A stretch of DNA of 64,000 nt, taken from assembly GCA_944323205.1 (NCBI GenBank), contig CALURO010000006.1, positions 62,001 through 126,000 of the forward strand. Direction: 5' to 3'. Under the pieces are notes generated by a model. The model did not search any database. It saw nothing but the letters and a program-made list of their open reading frames with translations, and was not told where the DNA came from. Within the stretch, counting starts at the first letter, position 1; every line of letters starts with the position of its first letter. Position numbers and translations under genes: made by a program. The DNA is from an uncultured Mucispirillum sp. GTDB lineage: Bacteria > Chrysiogenota > Deferribacteres > Deferribacterales > Mucispirillaceae. This document shows, one piece after another, positions 35,455 to 45,485 of this stretch.

Positions 35455-36993
35455 TTAATCAAGTGCGTTGGCGTTTTTAAGGCTTATCCAGGCAACTTCG
35501 CCATATTTTTCATCATAGTAAAATACCATATTTTCCATAGGCTCTTTCACCACAGCACCAACATTATAAAACATAACAGTTACCCCTTCAAATACTTTAT
35601 TTTTCACTTTCATTCTAGGGGACTTAGCTTTATTTTCTTCTATAAGTTTAGCTTCTCTTTTATCAAGCTCATTAAGTAAATCACTTAATGATGATTTTAC
35701 TTCAAGCATTTTTATAATTTTAGGGTGGTTTGCTACCTTTGGCCTGTCTAAGTTAAATCTTGAAAGTGCAGTATCCACTCTTTCAATAGTTTCTGCAATA
35801 CGGGCTTTTTCCCTGCGCAGCTTTTCAAGCTCAAATTCTATATAATATTTCATTCCAATAATTACATTAAATTTAGAATTTCCGTTTGTACCAAGCTGTT
35901 TTACAGAAATATCCTGAAATGCTCTAATTAAGCCTCCTGCAATAATGCCGTCACCATTCATAGCATCTATTTTAGTGCCTGCAAAAAGCTCACAGTTAAA
36001 AGCATATTTTCTTATCTCTATACTGTCTCTTGCATATACTTTTGCTTTTTCAGCATACCCGATTACTGCACTGCCACCAGCTCTAACAAGCCCAGAGCCA
36101 GTACATTTTATACCTGTTCTTAATACAACATTACCTTTTGCAATAATCTCGCAGTCCTGACAAATGCCGTCAACTAATATATGTTTATCTGCCTCTATTT
36201 TAAAACCTGAAAGTACATCACCTTTTATATGGACAGAGCCGTTAAAACGAATGTTGCCCGTAGAATAATCCACATTTCCTTTTACCATATATACAGGGTA
36301 TACTCCAAGGCGTTTGTTGCCAAAATCCACATAACCGTCTGTAGTGGCAGAAAATATTGTGCCTGCCTCATTAACTGTTGCCCCATCTCCCGGAAGTATA
36401 ACAATATCTTTTACAGGTGCAGGGGTAACTTCCTCCCCTTTAATATTTCTTCCACGGCTGCCCTGTATGGCTGGTTTTTTAGTAATAAGGACATCGCCTT
36501 TTTCAACCATTATAATATTATCAAGGTTTTTAAAGTCTACTTTACCATCTTTAATTTTTGGTTTTTTATCTGCTGTTCCAAAATGGAGAGTTATTTCTGC
36601 ATCTTTTCCTATTATAGGGCGTATCCCTTGAGCAATAATTTCATTTTCAATAACTTCCCCATCTGCAAATCTGTGAAAAAGGCTGCTTATTTGGTTTTTA
36701 TCAATATTTTCTACTTCTTCTGCAGCTAAATAATCAAGGATTTCTTCCAAAGTATGAGTTGTGCCTTCATTTAATGCTGGATACATAAAAAGAAAGCCAG
36801 TGAATGCTCCCTCGTCAGTTGTTAAAAAAACTTTTGAATTAGCTGTTTTATCAGGACACTTAAATATTACAGTTGCTCTATCTTCTGTGCCGCCTTCTAT
36901 CTCATACTCACCTGCACGCAGGTTATATACTTTATTGCATATATCTTTTGCTCTTTCCTGAGGTTTTTCTGCCCGAACTATTATTTTATCCAT
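35455..36993 (-). CDS. DUF342 / FapA-family protein
   Basis: 512 residues with the DUF342 (FapA) architecture. An N-terminal region is followed by a right-handed beta-helix (about 190-370) rich in GDVLSGFKIEADKHI-type turns, and a coiled coil (about 385-455) with a small C-terminal domain. FapA proteins are cytoplasmic; some are linked to cell-envelope or flagellar regulation, but a general activity is not known. The ATG overlaps the sensor kinase stop by 8 nt, so the two are coupled. Confidence 0.85.
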   Translation of the reverse strand: MDKIIVRAEKPQERAKDICNKVYNLRAGEYEIEGGTEDRATVIFKCPDKTANSKVFLTTDEGAFTGFLFMYPALNEGTTHTLEEILDYLAAEEVENIDKNQISSLFHRFADGEVIENEIIAQGIRPIIGKDAEITLHFGTADKKPKIKDGKVDFKNLDNIIMVEKGDVLITKKPAIQGSRGRNIKGEEVTPAPVKDIVILPGDGATVNEAGTIFSATTDGYVDFGNKRLGVYPVYMVKGNVDYSTGNIRFNGSVHIKGDVLSGFKIEADKHILVDGICQDCEIIAKGNVVLRTGIKCTGSGLVRAGGSAVIGYAEKAKVYARDSIEIRKYAFNCELFAGTKIDAMNGDGIIAGGLIRAFQDISVKQLGTNGNSKFNVIIGMKYYIEFELEKLRREKARIAETIERVDTALSRFNLDRPKVANHPKIIKMLEVKSSLSDLLNELDKREAKLIEENKAKSPRMKVKNKVFEGVTVMFYNVGAVVKEPMENMVFYYDEKYGEVAWISLKNANALD

Positions 36994-38110
36994 CTTTTGG
37001 TATCCTTATAAGAAAACATGTATATGAGCCTAATGTAGAACGGACACGAATAGTGCCTGAGTGAGCTGCTATAATATCATGAACAATAGCAAGCCCAAGA
37101 CCTGTGCCTTTGATTTTACCAGATGTATAAAATGGCTGAAAAAGTTTACCAATATCTTCTTTGCGTATCCCTTTGCCGTTATCTGCTACTAAAAAGCTTA
37201 TATCTTTACCTGTTTTTTTAACAGAAAAAATTATTCTGCCGTTTTCTTTTGCAGCATCACCAGCATTATTAAGCAGATTAAAAAATACCCTGAAAAGCCT
37301 GTTTTTATCTGCCACTATTTCATCATCACACTTTATATGAAACTCTACTTTGGCATTAGAGTTTTTAGAAAATGCTTCACTGTATAATTTTAATTCATTA
37401 ACAAGTTCGCTTATTTTAAATTTAGTTTTGTGAGGAACCAGCTTATCTTTTGATAAATCAAGCATATCAGTTGCAAGTATACTTATACGCTTCATTTCGC
37501 TTTTTACTGCCTTAACATATTCATACATTGTAGATGATTTATCAACTTCTTCTTCCATAAGCCCAAGATAAACATCTGCAATAGCTAAAAGATTTGATAT
37601 ATCATGAGCCACAGAAGATTTTAAAAGACCTATTGCCTGCAGGTTTTCGTTAGCTCTCATTTTATTATATATATTATGCCTTTCTATTGCTAAGGCACAC
37701 TGAGAAGCAATATATCTTGCAATAGATACATCATCATCGTTAAAATAATCTTCATCTTTATCTGTCAGATTAAAAACACCTAATATTTTACTTCCTGCTT
37801 TTAAAGGCAGAGCAAGGAAAGATTTGCTAGACGGTGATGAAGATTTTTTATTAACAATATATTCTGTACCTGTACCTGCCACATCACCTATTATACCCTG
37901 TTTAACAGATAATGAGTTATGGTGAGGTGAACGGCCTGTATAGCAGTTAATTGTAAGAGTATCCCAGTCTATAAGCATAATGGAAGCATTACGGACTTTT
38001 AAATAGTCGCCCGTGATTTTAACAATATCAGGCAAAAGAGTATCAAGCTCCATAGTTGAGTTGATTTCTGCAGAAATTTTAATTAATACATTTAATAACG
38101 GACCTTTCAA
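36986..38110 (-). CDS. GAF-domain sensor histidine kinase
   Basis: 374 residues, no membrane segment, so a cytoplasmic sensor. The GAF domain is at about 1-150, the dimerisation/phosphoacceptor helix has His in SSVAHDISNLLAIADV (near 167), and the HATPase domain (about 260-374) has N-box NLLNNAGDAA, G1 DNGKGI and G2 GTGLGLAIV. No response regulator gene is adjacent. Lies between mqnC and the DUF342 gene on one transcript. Confidence 0.9.
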   Translation of the reverse strand: MKGPLLNVLIKISAEINSTMELDTLLPDIVKITGDYLKVRNASIMLIDWDTLTINCYTGRSPHHNSLSVKQGIIGDVAGTGTEYIVNKKSSSPSSKSFLALPLKAGSKILGVFNLTDKDEDYFNDDDVSIARYIASQCALAIERHNIYNKMRANENLQAIGLLKSSVAHDISNLLAIADVYLGLMEEEVDKSSTMYEYVKAVKSEMKRISILATDMLDLSKDKLVPHKTKFKISELVNELKLYSEAFSKNSNAKVEFHIKCDDEIVADKNRLFRVFFNLLNNAGDAAKENGRIIFSVKKTGKDISFLVADNGKGIRKEDIGKLFQPFYTSGKIKGTGLGLAIVHDIIAAHSGTIRVRSTLGSYTCFLIRIPKDG

Positions 38111-38139
38111 ATAACACTTCCATATAAAAAATTAATATA

Positions 38140-39171
38140 TTAATCGCCTATAATATCATACTGCATATTACGAATTTTAGGAATAAACCCTGCTGTTTTA
38201 ATAATATGCTTGATTTCTTCAGTTTTAAGGCGGAAATTTGCACCTGCTGCACGGACAACATTTTCTTCTATCATAACACTGCCAAAATCATTGCCGCCAA
38301 AAAATAAGCCAATTTGTGCAACTTTTGCACCCTGAGTTACCCAAGAAACTTGAATATTTGGTATGTTATCAAGATATATTCTAGCAAGAGAAAGCACTCG
38401 TAAATATTCTATTGCAGTAACAGCTTCATCATCAAGCTCGCTGTTGCCCGGCTGAAACGGCCATGGAATAAAAGCAGTAAATCCGCCAGTTTTATCCTGC
38501 AAAGAGCGTATTTTATCAAAATGGCCAACAATTATCTCTGCTGCATCATTTTTACGAAACATCATTGTTGCTGTAGTTTTAAGCCCCTGTTTATGTGCTT
38601 CTTCCATTACAGAAAGCCAAGAGGCAGAATTAATTTTATTAGGGCTTACATTTTTTCTTGCTTCATCATCTAATATTTCAGCACCGCCACCCGGGATAGA
38701 ATCAAGCCCTGCAGCTCTCAGCCTTTTAATTGTTTCTGCAATAGTTAAGCCACTCATTTTTGCAATATGGTGTACTTCTGGTGGAGAAAAAGCATGTAAC
38801 CACACTGGAAAAGTTTTCATATATTTCAGCATATCTTCATAAAAATCAATTTTATACTCAGGGTGGAGACCGCCCTGCAGTAAAATTTGTGAGCCGCCTA
38901 AATCAAGAGTTTCTTGAATTTTTTGTGCAAGCTCTTCTTTTGATATTACATAACCGCCTTCTTCACCTTCATTTTTATAAAAGGCACAGAATTTGCATTT
39001 ACATGTACATATATTGGTATAGTTAATATTTCTATCTATAACAAATGTTACAATATTATCTGGGTGTTTTTCTCTGCGGATATCATCTGCCATTCTGCCA
39101 AGCTCTAAAATATCTGCATTATTATATAAATCAACACCTTCTTGAAAAGAAATCCTTTTTATACTGCTCAT
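38140..39171 (-). CDS. mqnC: Cyclic dehypoxanthinyl futalosine synthase MqnC
   Basis: 343 residues, radical SAM enzyme that cyclises dehypoxanthine futalosine in the futalosine menaquinone pathway. The cluster motif is CTCKCKFC, followed by AFYKNEGEEGGY; QGGLHPEYKIDFYEDM and IPGGGAEIL are typical, and the C-terminal half has PWPFQPGNSEL. It is a homolog of MqnE (21460-22485); the LLQGGLHP and HAFSPPE variants separate it. First gene of the mqnC-kinase-fapA-uvrA-flhB run. Confidence 0.95.
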   Translation of the reverse strand: MSSIKRISFQEGVDLYNNADILELGRMADDIRREKHPDNIVTFVIDRNINYTNICTCKCKFCAFYKNEGEEGGYVISKEELAQKIQETLDLGGSQILLQGGLHPEYKIDFYEDMLKYMKTFPVWLHAFSPPEVHHIAKMSGLTIAETIKRLRAAGLDSIPGGGAEILDDEARKNVSPNKINSASWLSVMEEAHKQGLKTTATMMFRKNDAAEIIVGHFDKIRSLQDKTGGFTAFIPWPFQPGNSELDDEAVTAIEYLRVLSLARIYLDNIPNIQVSWVTQGAKVAQIGLFFGGNDFGSVMIEENVVRAAGANFRLKTEEIKHIIKTAGFIPKIRNMQYDIIGD

Positions 39172-39290
39172 TTATAATCCTTACATAAGTTGATATATTT
39201 ATTTAAAAAACTTTTAGTCATTATTCTATATATACATTATTTTTTTACATAAGAAAAGTATTTTATTATGTTATGCAGATATATTTTACC

Positions 39291-39332
39291 TTGACTTATG
39301 TATAGAAATGTAATAAATAGTAATCATTACTA
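39291..39332 (+). promoter_or_regulatory. Promoter with overlapping palindrome upstream of the MCP
   Basis: TTGACT 39291-39296, 17-nt spacer, TAAATA 39314-39319. A perfect 15-bp palindrome TAGTAAT-C-ATTACTA (39318-39332) overlaps the end of the -10 and the likely start site. Possible repressor operator for the chemoreceptor gene. Confidence 0.45.
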
Positions 39333-39396
39333 TTTTTAAGTAATTAAAATCTGTTTTGCTTATTTGTAGTAATAAACCAATATTTAGGAGCAGTTT

Positions 39397-41049
39397 ATGA
39401 ACAGCAAAAAACGGCAAATTAGTATTTTTAATATTATTGGTGCAGGTTATGGTGTACTTGTTTTAATCATACTAGGTATATCAATTCTTTCAATCAATAG
39501 AATTAGTTTTATTGACAGAAATCTGGCAGAAATTAATAATGTTAATTCGGCAAAACAAAGAGTAACAATAGATTACAGAGGCTCTGTACATAACCGTTCT
39601 ATATCCATTAGAGATGTGGTGCTTGCAGATAATCAGGAAGATTTAGACAAATACCTTGAAGAAATACGCTTTGAAGAGCAGTTTTATATAGACGCAAAAA
39701 ATCGTATGTTAGAAAATTTTATCAATAAAAATATGCTTACAAGTGAAGAAAAAGCTATTTTAGATAAAATAAATAACACAGAAACGGCTGCAATGCCATT
39801 AATACAAGGTATTATAGCCGATAAAAAGGCAGGCAGTAATGCAGAAATGATGGAAAAATTAAATAAAGTGCGTCCATTATTTGTAGACTGGTTAAAATAT
39901 ATAAATGAATTTATTAACTTAGAAGAAGCAAAAAATCAGGCGGTTACACCAGTAGTTACAAAAAGCACAGCAAATTTTAAATTTATGATGATATTAAATT
40001 CAATTATTGCCTTAATACTTGGTTTTTCCATTGCATTTTTCATTATAAGATACCTTGTAAAACTTTTAGGAGGAGACCCACAGGACGCATCTAAAAGCTT
40101 TAATGCAATTTCTCAAGGTGACTTATCCCATGAAATTAAAACTAATCCAAAAAATACAGACAGTATGCTTTCCCACATAGTATTTATGCAGGGACATTTA
40201 AGAAATGTTATAAAAAATATCCAGCATTCAGCAGACGAATTAAGCAGAAGTACCCATGTTGTAGCAGATTCTTCTAATCAGGCACAGCATGCAGCCCAAG
40301 AGCAGCATGAAGCCTCTATGCAAAGTGTTGACCAGATAAAAATAATTAGTGCAGGAACAGAAAAAATTGCAGAAATTGCAAGACAAACAGAACAAAATTC
40401 TGCAAAAACACTGGAACTTTCTAAAAAAGGCAACGAAGCTATGAATAATACTACTGAAGCTATTAATAAAGTAAGCTCTACAGTGCTTGAAACTGCTGAA
40501 AAAATTAAAAATCTTAAAGATAAATCTACAGAAATAAGTGGCAGTGCAGGATTAATTGCAGAAGTTGCAGACCAGACTAACCTGCTTGCATTAAATGCGG
40601 CAATTGAAGCAGCTAGAGCTGGTGAACATGGCAGAGGATTTGCAGTTGTTGCAGATGAAGTGAGAAAGTTGGCAGAAAGAACTGGAGATACTACTGCACA
40701 AATTACAAATATGATTACAGAAATACAAAAAGAAATTGAAATAACAGTATCTGCAATGGAGCAGACACTGCCACAGGTAGAAAAAGGTCTAGAACTTGCA
40801 GGCATTACAAGTGATATATTAAATGAAATACAAAAGCAGGCTCAAGATTCTCTTATTATGGCTCAGGATGTAAGTGCATCATCTACTGAACAGGAAAACG
40901 GCATACACACTATTGAAACTTATTTAGCAGAAATGGCTGATATGTCATCTAACACTCAAAGCATGATGCAGGAAAATGTTAAAGAAGTTGCAAAACTTGA
41001 AACAATTTCTATTCAGTTAAAAGAAGAAACATCATTCTTTAAATTATAA
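39397..41049 (+). CDS. Methyl-accepting chemotaxis protein
   Basis: 550 residues. N-terminal helix (about 11-35), four-helix-bundle periplasmic sensor (about 36-190, 4HB_MCP type), second helix (about 195-222), HAMP-like linker beginning [13 protein letters not shown], and a cytoplasmic coiled coil with the conserved hairpin [40 protein letters not shown] (near 390-430, quoted only to locate the CheA/CheW contact tip; key residues are the E/R pair and GRGFAVVA). It carries Gln/Glu pairs for methylation. The ligand is unknown. Single gene. Confidence 0.94.
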   Translation: MNSKKRQISIFNIIGAGYGVLVLIILGISILSINRISFIDRNLAEINNVNSAKQRVTIDYRGSVHNRSISIRDVVLADNQEDLDKYLEEIRFEEQFYIDAKNRMLENFINKNMLTSEEKAILDKINNTETAAMPLIQGIIADKKAGSNAEMMEKLNKVRPLFVDWLKYINEFINLEEAKNQAVTPVVTKSTANFKFMMILNSIIALILGFSIAFFIIRYLVKLLGGDPQDASKSFNAISQGDLSHEIKTNPKNTDSMLSHIVFMQGHLRNVIKNIQHSADELSRSTHVVADSSNQAQHAAQEQHEASMQSVDQIKIISAGTEKIAEIARQTEQNSAKTLELSKKGNEAMNNTTEAINKVSSTVLETAEKIKNLKDKSTEISGSAGLIAEVADQTNLLALNAAIEAARAGEHGRGFAVVADEVRKLAERTGDTTAQITNMITEIQKEIEITVSAMEQTLPQVEKGLELAGITSDILNEIQKQAQDSLIMAQDVSASSTEQENGIHTIETYLAEMADMSSNTQSMMQENVKEVAKLETISIQLKEETSFFKL

Positions 41050-41154
41050 TTATATTAATTCTGTGTCTGTAAAAAGGCACAGAATATGTAATTTATTGTA
41101 AGTAATTAAAATAACCTGCTTGCAATTTTTACATAACTATTCTATATACCTAAT

Positions 41155-41346
41155 ATGAAGGAAAATAACCAAAAAAGAATAAACTGTTTTGACTGCATAC
41201 ATTTACAGATTACCTGGCAGCCTGCCACCCCTTATGCATGCAAGGCTATCGGTTTTAAATCTAAAATGATACCATCACTAGAAGTATTTAAAAACTCAGG
41301 CAGTCAGTGTATGCATTTTATACCTAAACCAAAAGTCAAACAGTAA
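41155..41346 (+). CDS. Small four-Cys protein, putative zinc-binding
   Basis: 63 residues. The pattern CFDC...YACKAIGFKSKMIPS...SGSQCMHF, with four Cys, matches a small family seen in delta-proteobacteria and relatives that is often mis-named uracil-DNA glycosylase. Likely a zinc-binding domain; function unknown. A CTAATATGAAGG context gives only a weak start, but the high motif density supports it as real. Confidence 0.7.
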   Translation: MKENNQKRINCFDCIHLQITWQPATPYACKAIGFKSKMIPSLEVFKNSGSQCMHFIPKPKVKQ

Positions 41347-41439
41347 ATAAGCAGATAGCTAGTTTATACTGCTTTATGGTCTAATAATAAAATTAGTCCA
41401 TCATTTTACATCAAATTACTGATTATATTATTTTAAATC

Positions 41440-41468
41440 ACTTTAACTTATCATATGTTAGTTAAAGT
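41440..41468 (+). promoter_or_regulatory. Inverted repeat upstream of corA
   Basis: ACTTTAACT (41440-41448) and AGTTAAAGT (41460-41468), a perfect 9-bp inverted repeat with an 11-nt spacer, ending 14 nt before the corA ATG. It could be an operator or an RNA hairpin limiting access to the start (AGAGAGCAG). Confidence 0.45.
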
Positions 41469-41482
41469 AAGAGAGCAGTAGT

Positions 41483-42526
41483 ATGGATAAAAAACTTTTC
41501 TTGAAATCAAAAGGCACAGCTCCCGGCACAATTATTTATGAAGGCGATACAGCACCAGTTCAAACAAATATCATTTACTATAAGATTATGAATAATAAAA
41601 TAGTAGAAAGCGATGTTATAGACTATAATAATCAAGATAAATCTATCACATGGATTAGAGTAACAGGGCTTTCAGACAGCTCTAAGATAATAGACGCATT
41701 AAAACCATTTAATATTTCAAGCCTTACTTTAGAAGATGTTTTTGAAACATATCATAACCCTAAATTTGATGATACTTTTGATTACAACTTTATTATTATG
41801 CGTTCATTAAACATTAATACAAATATGCAGGATAACCAGATTTCATTTATCCATAAAGATAATTTTTTAATAACTTTTGAAGAATATCATTGTGATGAAT
41901 TTAATATTGTTCTACAAAGGATATATAAGCATTTTAATAATTTTTATACACGAGGAAGTAATTATCTTTTATATGCCTTAATTGATGCTGTGATAGATAA
42001 CTATCTAATAATATTAAATTCTATTAACTTATCAGTTGACAGTTTAGAAGATACTATGGCACAAGATGTTACATGCCCATGTGATTCTTCTGAGCTTTTT
42101 AAATTAAAAAGACATATCAATTTTTTATCAAGACATACTAGAGCATCTTACGATATTGCAAACCAGCTTTTAAGGCTTTGCCTAGAACAAAGTAATGAAA
42201 ATATTTCTATTGTGCCATATTATGAAGATTTAGTTGAACATGCTGCATATTTAAATGAATCTATTTTATACTGTAAAGACTCTATCCGCTCAGTATATGA
42301 TGAAAATATATCAAGAATACAGTTAAAATCTAATAAATTTATAAATATACTTACTATGCTTTCCACATTAATGCTGCCACCAATGGTTTTAGGCGGTATT
42401 TTTGGCATGAACTTTGAAAAAATACCCTTTTCATCATATCCACATGGGTTTGCAGTAAGTGTATTTGCCATGTTTGCAGTTTCATTTATACTGGCATGGT
42501 TTTTTAAGAAAAAAAACTTTTTTTGA
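41483..42526 (+). CDS. corA: CorA-like magnesium/cobalt transporter
   Basis: 347 residues. A large N-terminal cytoplasmic domain, a long stalk helix, and two C-terminal membrane helices with the selectivity motif GMN in GGIFGMNFEKIP (near 308), ending with the basic KKKNFF. CorA forms pentameric Mg2+ channels. Single gene. Confidence 0.92.
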   Translation: MDKKLFLKSKGTAPGTIIYEGDTAPVQTNIIYYKIMNNKIVESDVIDYNNQDKSITWIRVTGLSDSSKIIDALKPFNISSLTLEDVFETYHNPKFDDTFDYNFIIMRSLNINTNMQDNQISFIHKDNFLITFEEYHCDEFNIVLQRIYKHFNNFYTRGSNYLLYALIDAVIDNYLIILNSINLSVDSLEDTMAQDVTCPCDSSELFKLKRHINFLSRHTRASYDIANQLLRLCLEQSNENISIVPYYEDLVEHAAYLNESILYCKDSIRSVYDENISRIQLKSNKFINILTMLSTLMLPPMVLGGIFGMNFEKIPFSSYPHGFAVSVFAMFAVSFILAWFFKKKNFF

Positions 42527-42577
42527 TAATTATTTTTACAATAAACCAAAAATATATTATACTTGCAAAATAAATAA

Positions 42578-42606
42578 TTGATATTTTCAAATAATATTGA
42601 TAATAT
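42578..42606 (+). promoter_or_regulatory. Promoter of the amidase gene
   Basis: TTGATA 42578-42583, 17-nt spacer, TAATAT 42601-42606; 36 nt before the ATG. Confidence 0.6.
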
Positions 42607-42642
42607 AATTATTTAATTTTACAAGTATTATTGCAGGTGTAA

Positions 42643-44445
42643 ATGTATATTATAAATAAATTTAGATTATCATTTTTTGTCATATTTTATCTTATGGTAT
42701 CATCAGTTTTTGTATATGCCAGCCAGATTGATAATATGTATAAGGATTTAACACTTCTTGACAGAACTGCACAAATCGGCAGAAAATCTTATACTACAAT
42801 GGGAGATAAGTTTTATAAAATTTATGCAGATAATCCATCAGGCAAATATGCAGATGATGCACTTCTAGGAGCAGCAAGAGCATACAGGCGTTCCTTTGAG
42901 CGTTTTAATATGCAGATAGATTTAGACAAATCACTTAACTATTATAGAATGGTACAGGGTGCTTTTTCTTCTGCTGCTGCAAGGCGTGCTTATTTAGAAA
43001 GTGCAGATATTTTTCTTGCAAGGCGTGACACTACTTCTGCAAAATTTACTTTAAATAAGCTGATACAAAAACACCCAAACAGTGCAGAAGCCCGCGAAGC
43101 TGAAAAAAAGCTTGCTTCTCTTGGCACAAATAACCGTTCTACTATTACAAGACCTAACCCTGTTATTACTGCAAATAATCAAGTAAAACAGCCTGTTAAA
43201 GCACCGATAAAAGAGCCAGTAAAAAATATCGCAGAAGAAGATGATAAAGATGTAGTATCAGTATCAGCAGGACAGGATTCTGGAGCTACTGCATCAGGCA
43301 AAACAGTAAATGTACACGGCATAAGATATTTTTCTGACCAGGATTATACAAGGATAGTTATAGATTTATCAAATAATGCAGAATATTCAAGCCACTGGCT
43401 GAAAGCGGATGCAGCACTTCATAAACCGCCACGTTTAACTATTGATATTAATAACTCAATACTTGGAAGTAATGTTTCAAGAAATTTATCTATTAAAGAT
43501 GGGCTTTTAAGTGCTGTGCGCCTTGGATATCATCCACAGGAAAAACGAACACGGATTGTGCTTGATTCTGAAAATGTAAAAGATTTTACTGTTTTTCAAA
43601 TGAGTAACCCGAGCAGGATAGTTGTTGATGTATTTTCCTCTAAAAGAAACGAAGAAGTTAAAAGACCTGTTATTGCATCTAATACACAAACTGCTAATAG
43701 ACCATCAACAGATATGAAAACAAAACGCCCAGATGATTTACCAAAGGATATTACCCTAGGTGCTGCATTAGGGCTTAAAATAAGAACAATTGTTATTGAC
43801 CCGGGACATGGCGGAAAAGACCCTGGTGCAGTTTATAACGGCTTAAAAGAAAAAGATATTGTTCTTGAAATAAGTAAATATCTTTATGAATATTTAAAAG
43901 CTGATTCTGATTTAAATATTCACTTAACAAGAGACAGAGATATTTTTATACCGCTGGAAGAAAGAACAGCTATAGCTAATAAATTAAAAGCAGATATTTT
44001 TGTATCAATACATGCAAATGCTGCAAAAAATAAAGCAGCAACAGGGCTTGAAACATTTGTATTTAATGTTACAAACGACAGGGCAGCCCTTGAAGTAGCA
44101 GCCCTTGAAAATCAGGCCACTACTAAGTCTATTTCAGATTTACAAGGTATATTAAAAGATATATTAAAATATTCTAAGCTGGAAGAGTCTGTTTCTCTTG
44201 CAGGCTCTGTGCAAAGCTGCCTTGTAAAAAGTGTTAATGCCACATCAAAACAAAACCTTGGAGTAAAACAGGCTCCATTTTATGTACTTGTTGGGGCAAC
44301 TATGCCTGCTATACTTGTAGAAACAGGATTTTTATCAAATAATGGTGATGCGTCTAAATTAAAATCATCAGCATATAGAAAAAAAGTGGCAAAAGGTATA
44401 TATGATGGTATTAAAGAATATATATCAAAATATAATAATTTCTAG
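42643..44445 (+). CDS. N-acetylmuramoyl-L-alanine amidase with AMIN domain
   Basis: 600 residues: signal peptide (about 1-28, cut near VYA), TPR-like tol-pal-type repeats (about 45-165), a Pro/Lys linker, AMIN domain (about 225-340), and Amidase_3 catalytic domain (about 378-598). Zinc ligands: His in IDPGHGGKDPG, Glu in YNGLKEKDIVLE, His in SIHANA; the catalytic Glu is in VETGFLSN. AmiC-like enzymes split septal peptidoglycan and are activated by EnvC-type proteins, one of which is encoded at 3218-4432. Followed by fliR after 9 nt. Confidence 0.93.
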   Translation: MYIINKFRLSFFVIFYLMVSSVFVYASQIDNMYKDLTLLDRTAQIGRKSYTTMGDKFYKIYADNPSGKYADDALLGAARAYRRSFERFNMQIDLDKSLNYYRMVQGAFSSAAARRAYLESADIFLARRDTTSAKFTLNKLIQKHPNSAEAREAEKKLASLGTNNRSTITRPNPVITANNQVKQPVKAPIKEPVKNIAEEDDKDVVSVSAGQDSGATASGKTVNVHGIRYFSDQDYTRIVIDLSNNAEYSSHWLKADAALHKPPRLTIDINNSILGSNVSRNLSIKDGLLSAVRLGYHPQEKRTRIVLDSENVKDFTVFQMSNPSRIVVDVFSSKRNEEVKRPVIASNTQTANRPSTDMKTKRPDDLPKDITLGAALGLKIRTIVIDPGHGGKDPGAVYNGLKEKDIVLEISKYLYEYLKADSDLNIHLTRDRDIFIPLEERTAIANKLKADIFVSIHANAAKNKAATGLETFVFNVTNDRAALEVAALENQATTKSISDLQGILKDILKYSKLEESVSLAGSVQSCLVKSVNATSKQNLGVKQAPFYVLVGATMPAILVETGFLSNNGDASKLKSSAYRKKVAKGIYDGIKEYISKYNNF

Positions 44446-44454
44446 GTAATTATT

Positions 44455-45243
44455 ATGGGGTTTACAGACCTGTTTGAACCAAGCCGTCTGCTTACATATT
44501 TTTTAATAATTATGCGTATGGGTGGCTTATTTTTTACAGCACCAGTTTTCAGCAGTTCATCATTATTAAACCCTGTCCGTATGATTTTAGTTTTAATTAT
44601 ATCATTAATTTTACTGCCGGTTGTTACTCCTGTTACTGTTACAGACCCTAATATTTTATGGCTTGTAGTTAGTGTTGCAAAAGAAATATTAATCGGTGTT
44701 TGTATAGGCGGTATGACAAGCCTGCTGTTTTCTGGTCTGCAGCTTGGCGGCTACCTTGTAGACTATCAGATAGGTTTCAGCATGGTAAGCGTTATAGACC
44801 CAACTACAAATGCAAATGTTTCATTTACTGGTCAGATTTATAACATTCTAGGCACATTAATATATCTTGGTATATATGGTCATCACATATTTATGCGGGC
44901 AGTAAGCCAGTCATTTGATTTTATGCCTGTTGGTGATTTTACCTTTAATAAAGATGCATTAATGTTTATATTAACTACATTTATTAAAATATTTATAGTA
45001 GCTTTGCAGATTACAGCACCAGTTTTTATTGCACTTATGGTTACAAATGTAATTATGGGTATACTCGCAAGGCTTGTGCCACAGATGAATATTATGGTAA
45101 TAGGTTTCCCTGTAAAAATTACAATAGGTGTGCTTATGCTTGTAGCCTCTATGCAGCTTTTCTATATAGCTTATGAAAAAATTGTATTTGAATATTTTAG
45201 ACAGATACAGAAATTTTTTGAAATAAATGGACTTTTAAATTAG
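44455..45243 (+). CDS. fliR: Flagellar export protein FliR
   Basis: 262 residues with about six membrane helices. The pattern RMGGLFFTAPVFSS near the N-terminus, EILIGVCIGG, and the C-terminal GFPVKITIGVLMLV are characteristic of FliR/SctT. Part of the membrane core of the flagellar secretion gate. It stands next to the amidase rather than fliP/fliQ/flhB, so the usual cluster has been broken up. The 240 nt after it show no gene. Confidence 0.93.
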   Translation: MGFTDLFEPSRLLTYFLIIMRMGGLFFTAPVFSSSSLLNPVRMILVLIISLILLPVVTPVTVTDPNILWLVVSVAKEILIGVCIGGMTSLLFSGLQLGGYLVDYQIGFSMVSVIDPTTNANVSFTGQIYNILGTLIYLGIYGHHIFMRAVSQSFDFMPVGDFTFNKDALMFILTTFIKIFIVALQITAPVFIALMVTNVIMGILARLVPQMNIMVIGFPVKITIGVLMLVASMQLFYIAYEKIVFEYFRQIQKFFEINGLLN

Positions 45244-45485
45244 GTATAATACAGTAAGCTGCCCCATATATCTCTATGCTGAGTATAGTGAAAAAACTCA
45301 ACTCAGTATAATAAGGTATCGATATTTAATAAATACTGTTTTATAGAAAAAATACTTTTGGTGATTAATAAAATTTTTTGAGTAAGTCCGCTGGAGAAAT
45401 AACTCTTTACTAATTTTATACAATTGATTATAGTTAAAAAAAGAATTAATTATTTATTTCGTATAAAGGAAATGGAATCTATATA

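Noticed and set aside
41060..41086. Terminator after the MCP (TTCTGTG...CACAGAA)
   Set aside because: A stem is present but no T run follows; left unannotated.
45244..45485. Imperfect repeat (CTGAGT/ACTCAG) after fliR as a mobile element end
   Set aside because: Short, and no second copy was recognised in the window.
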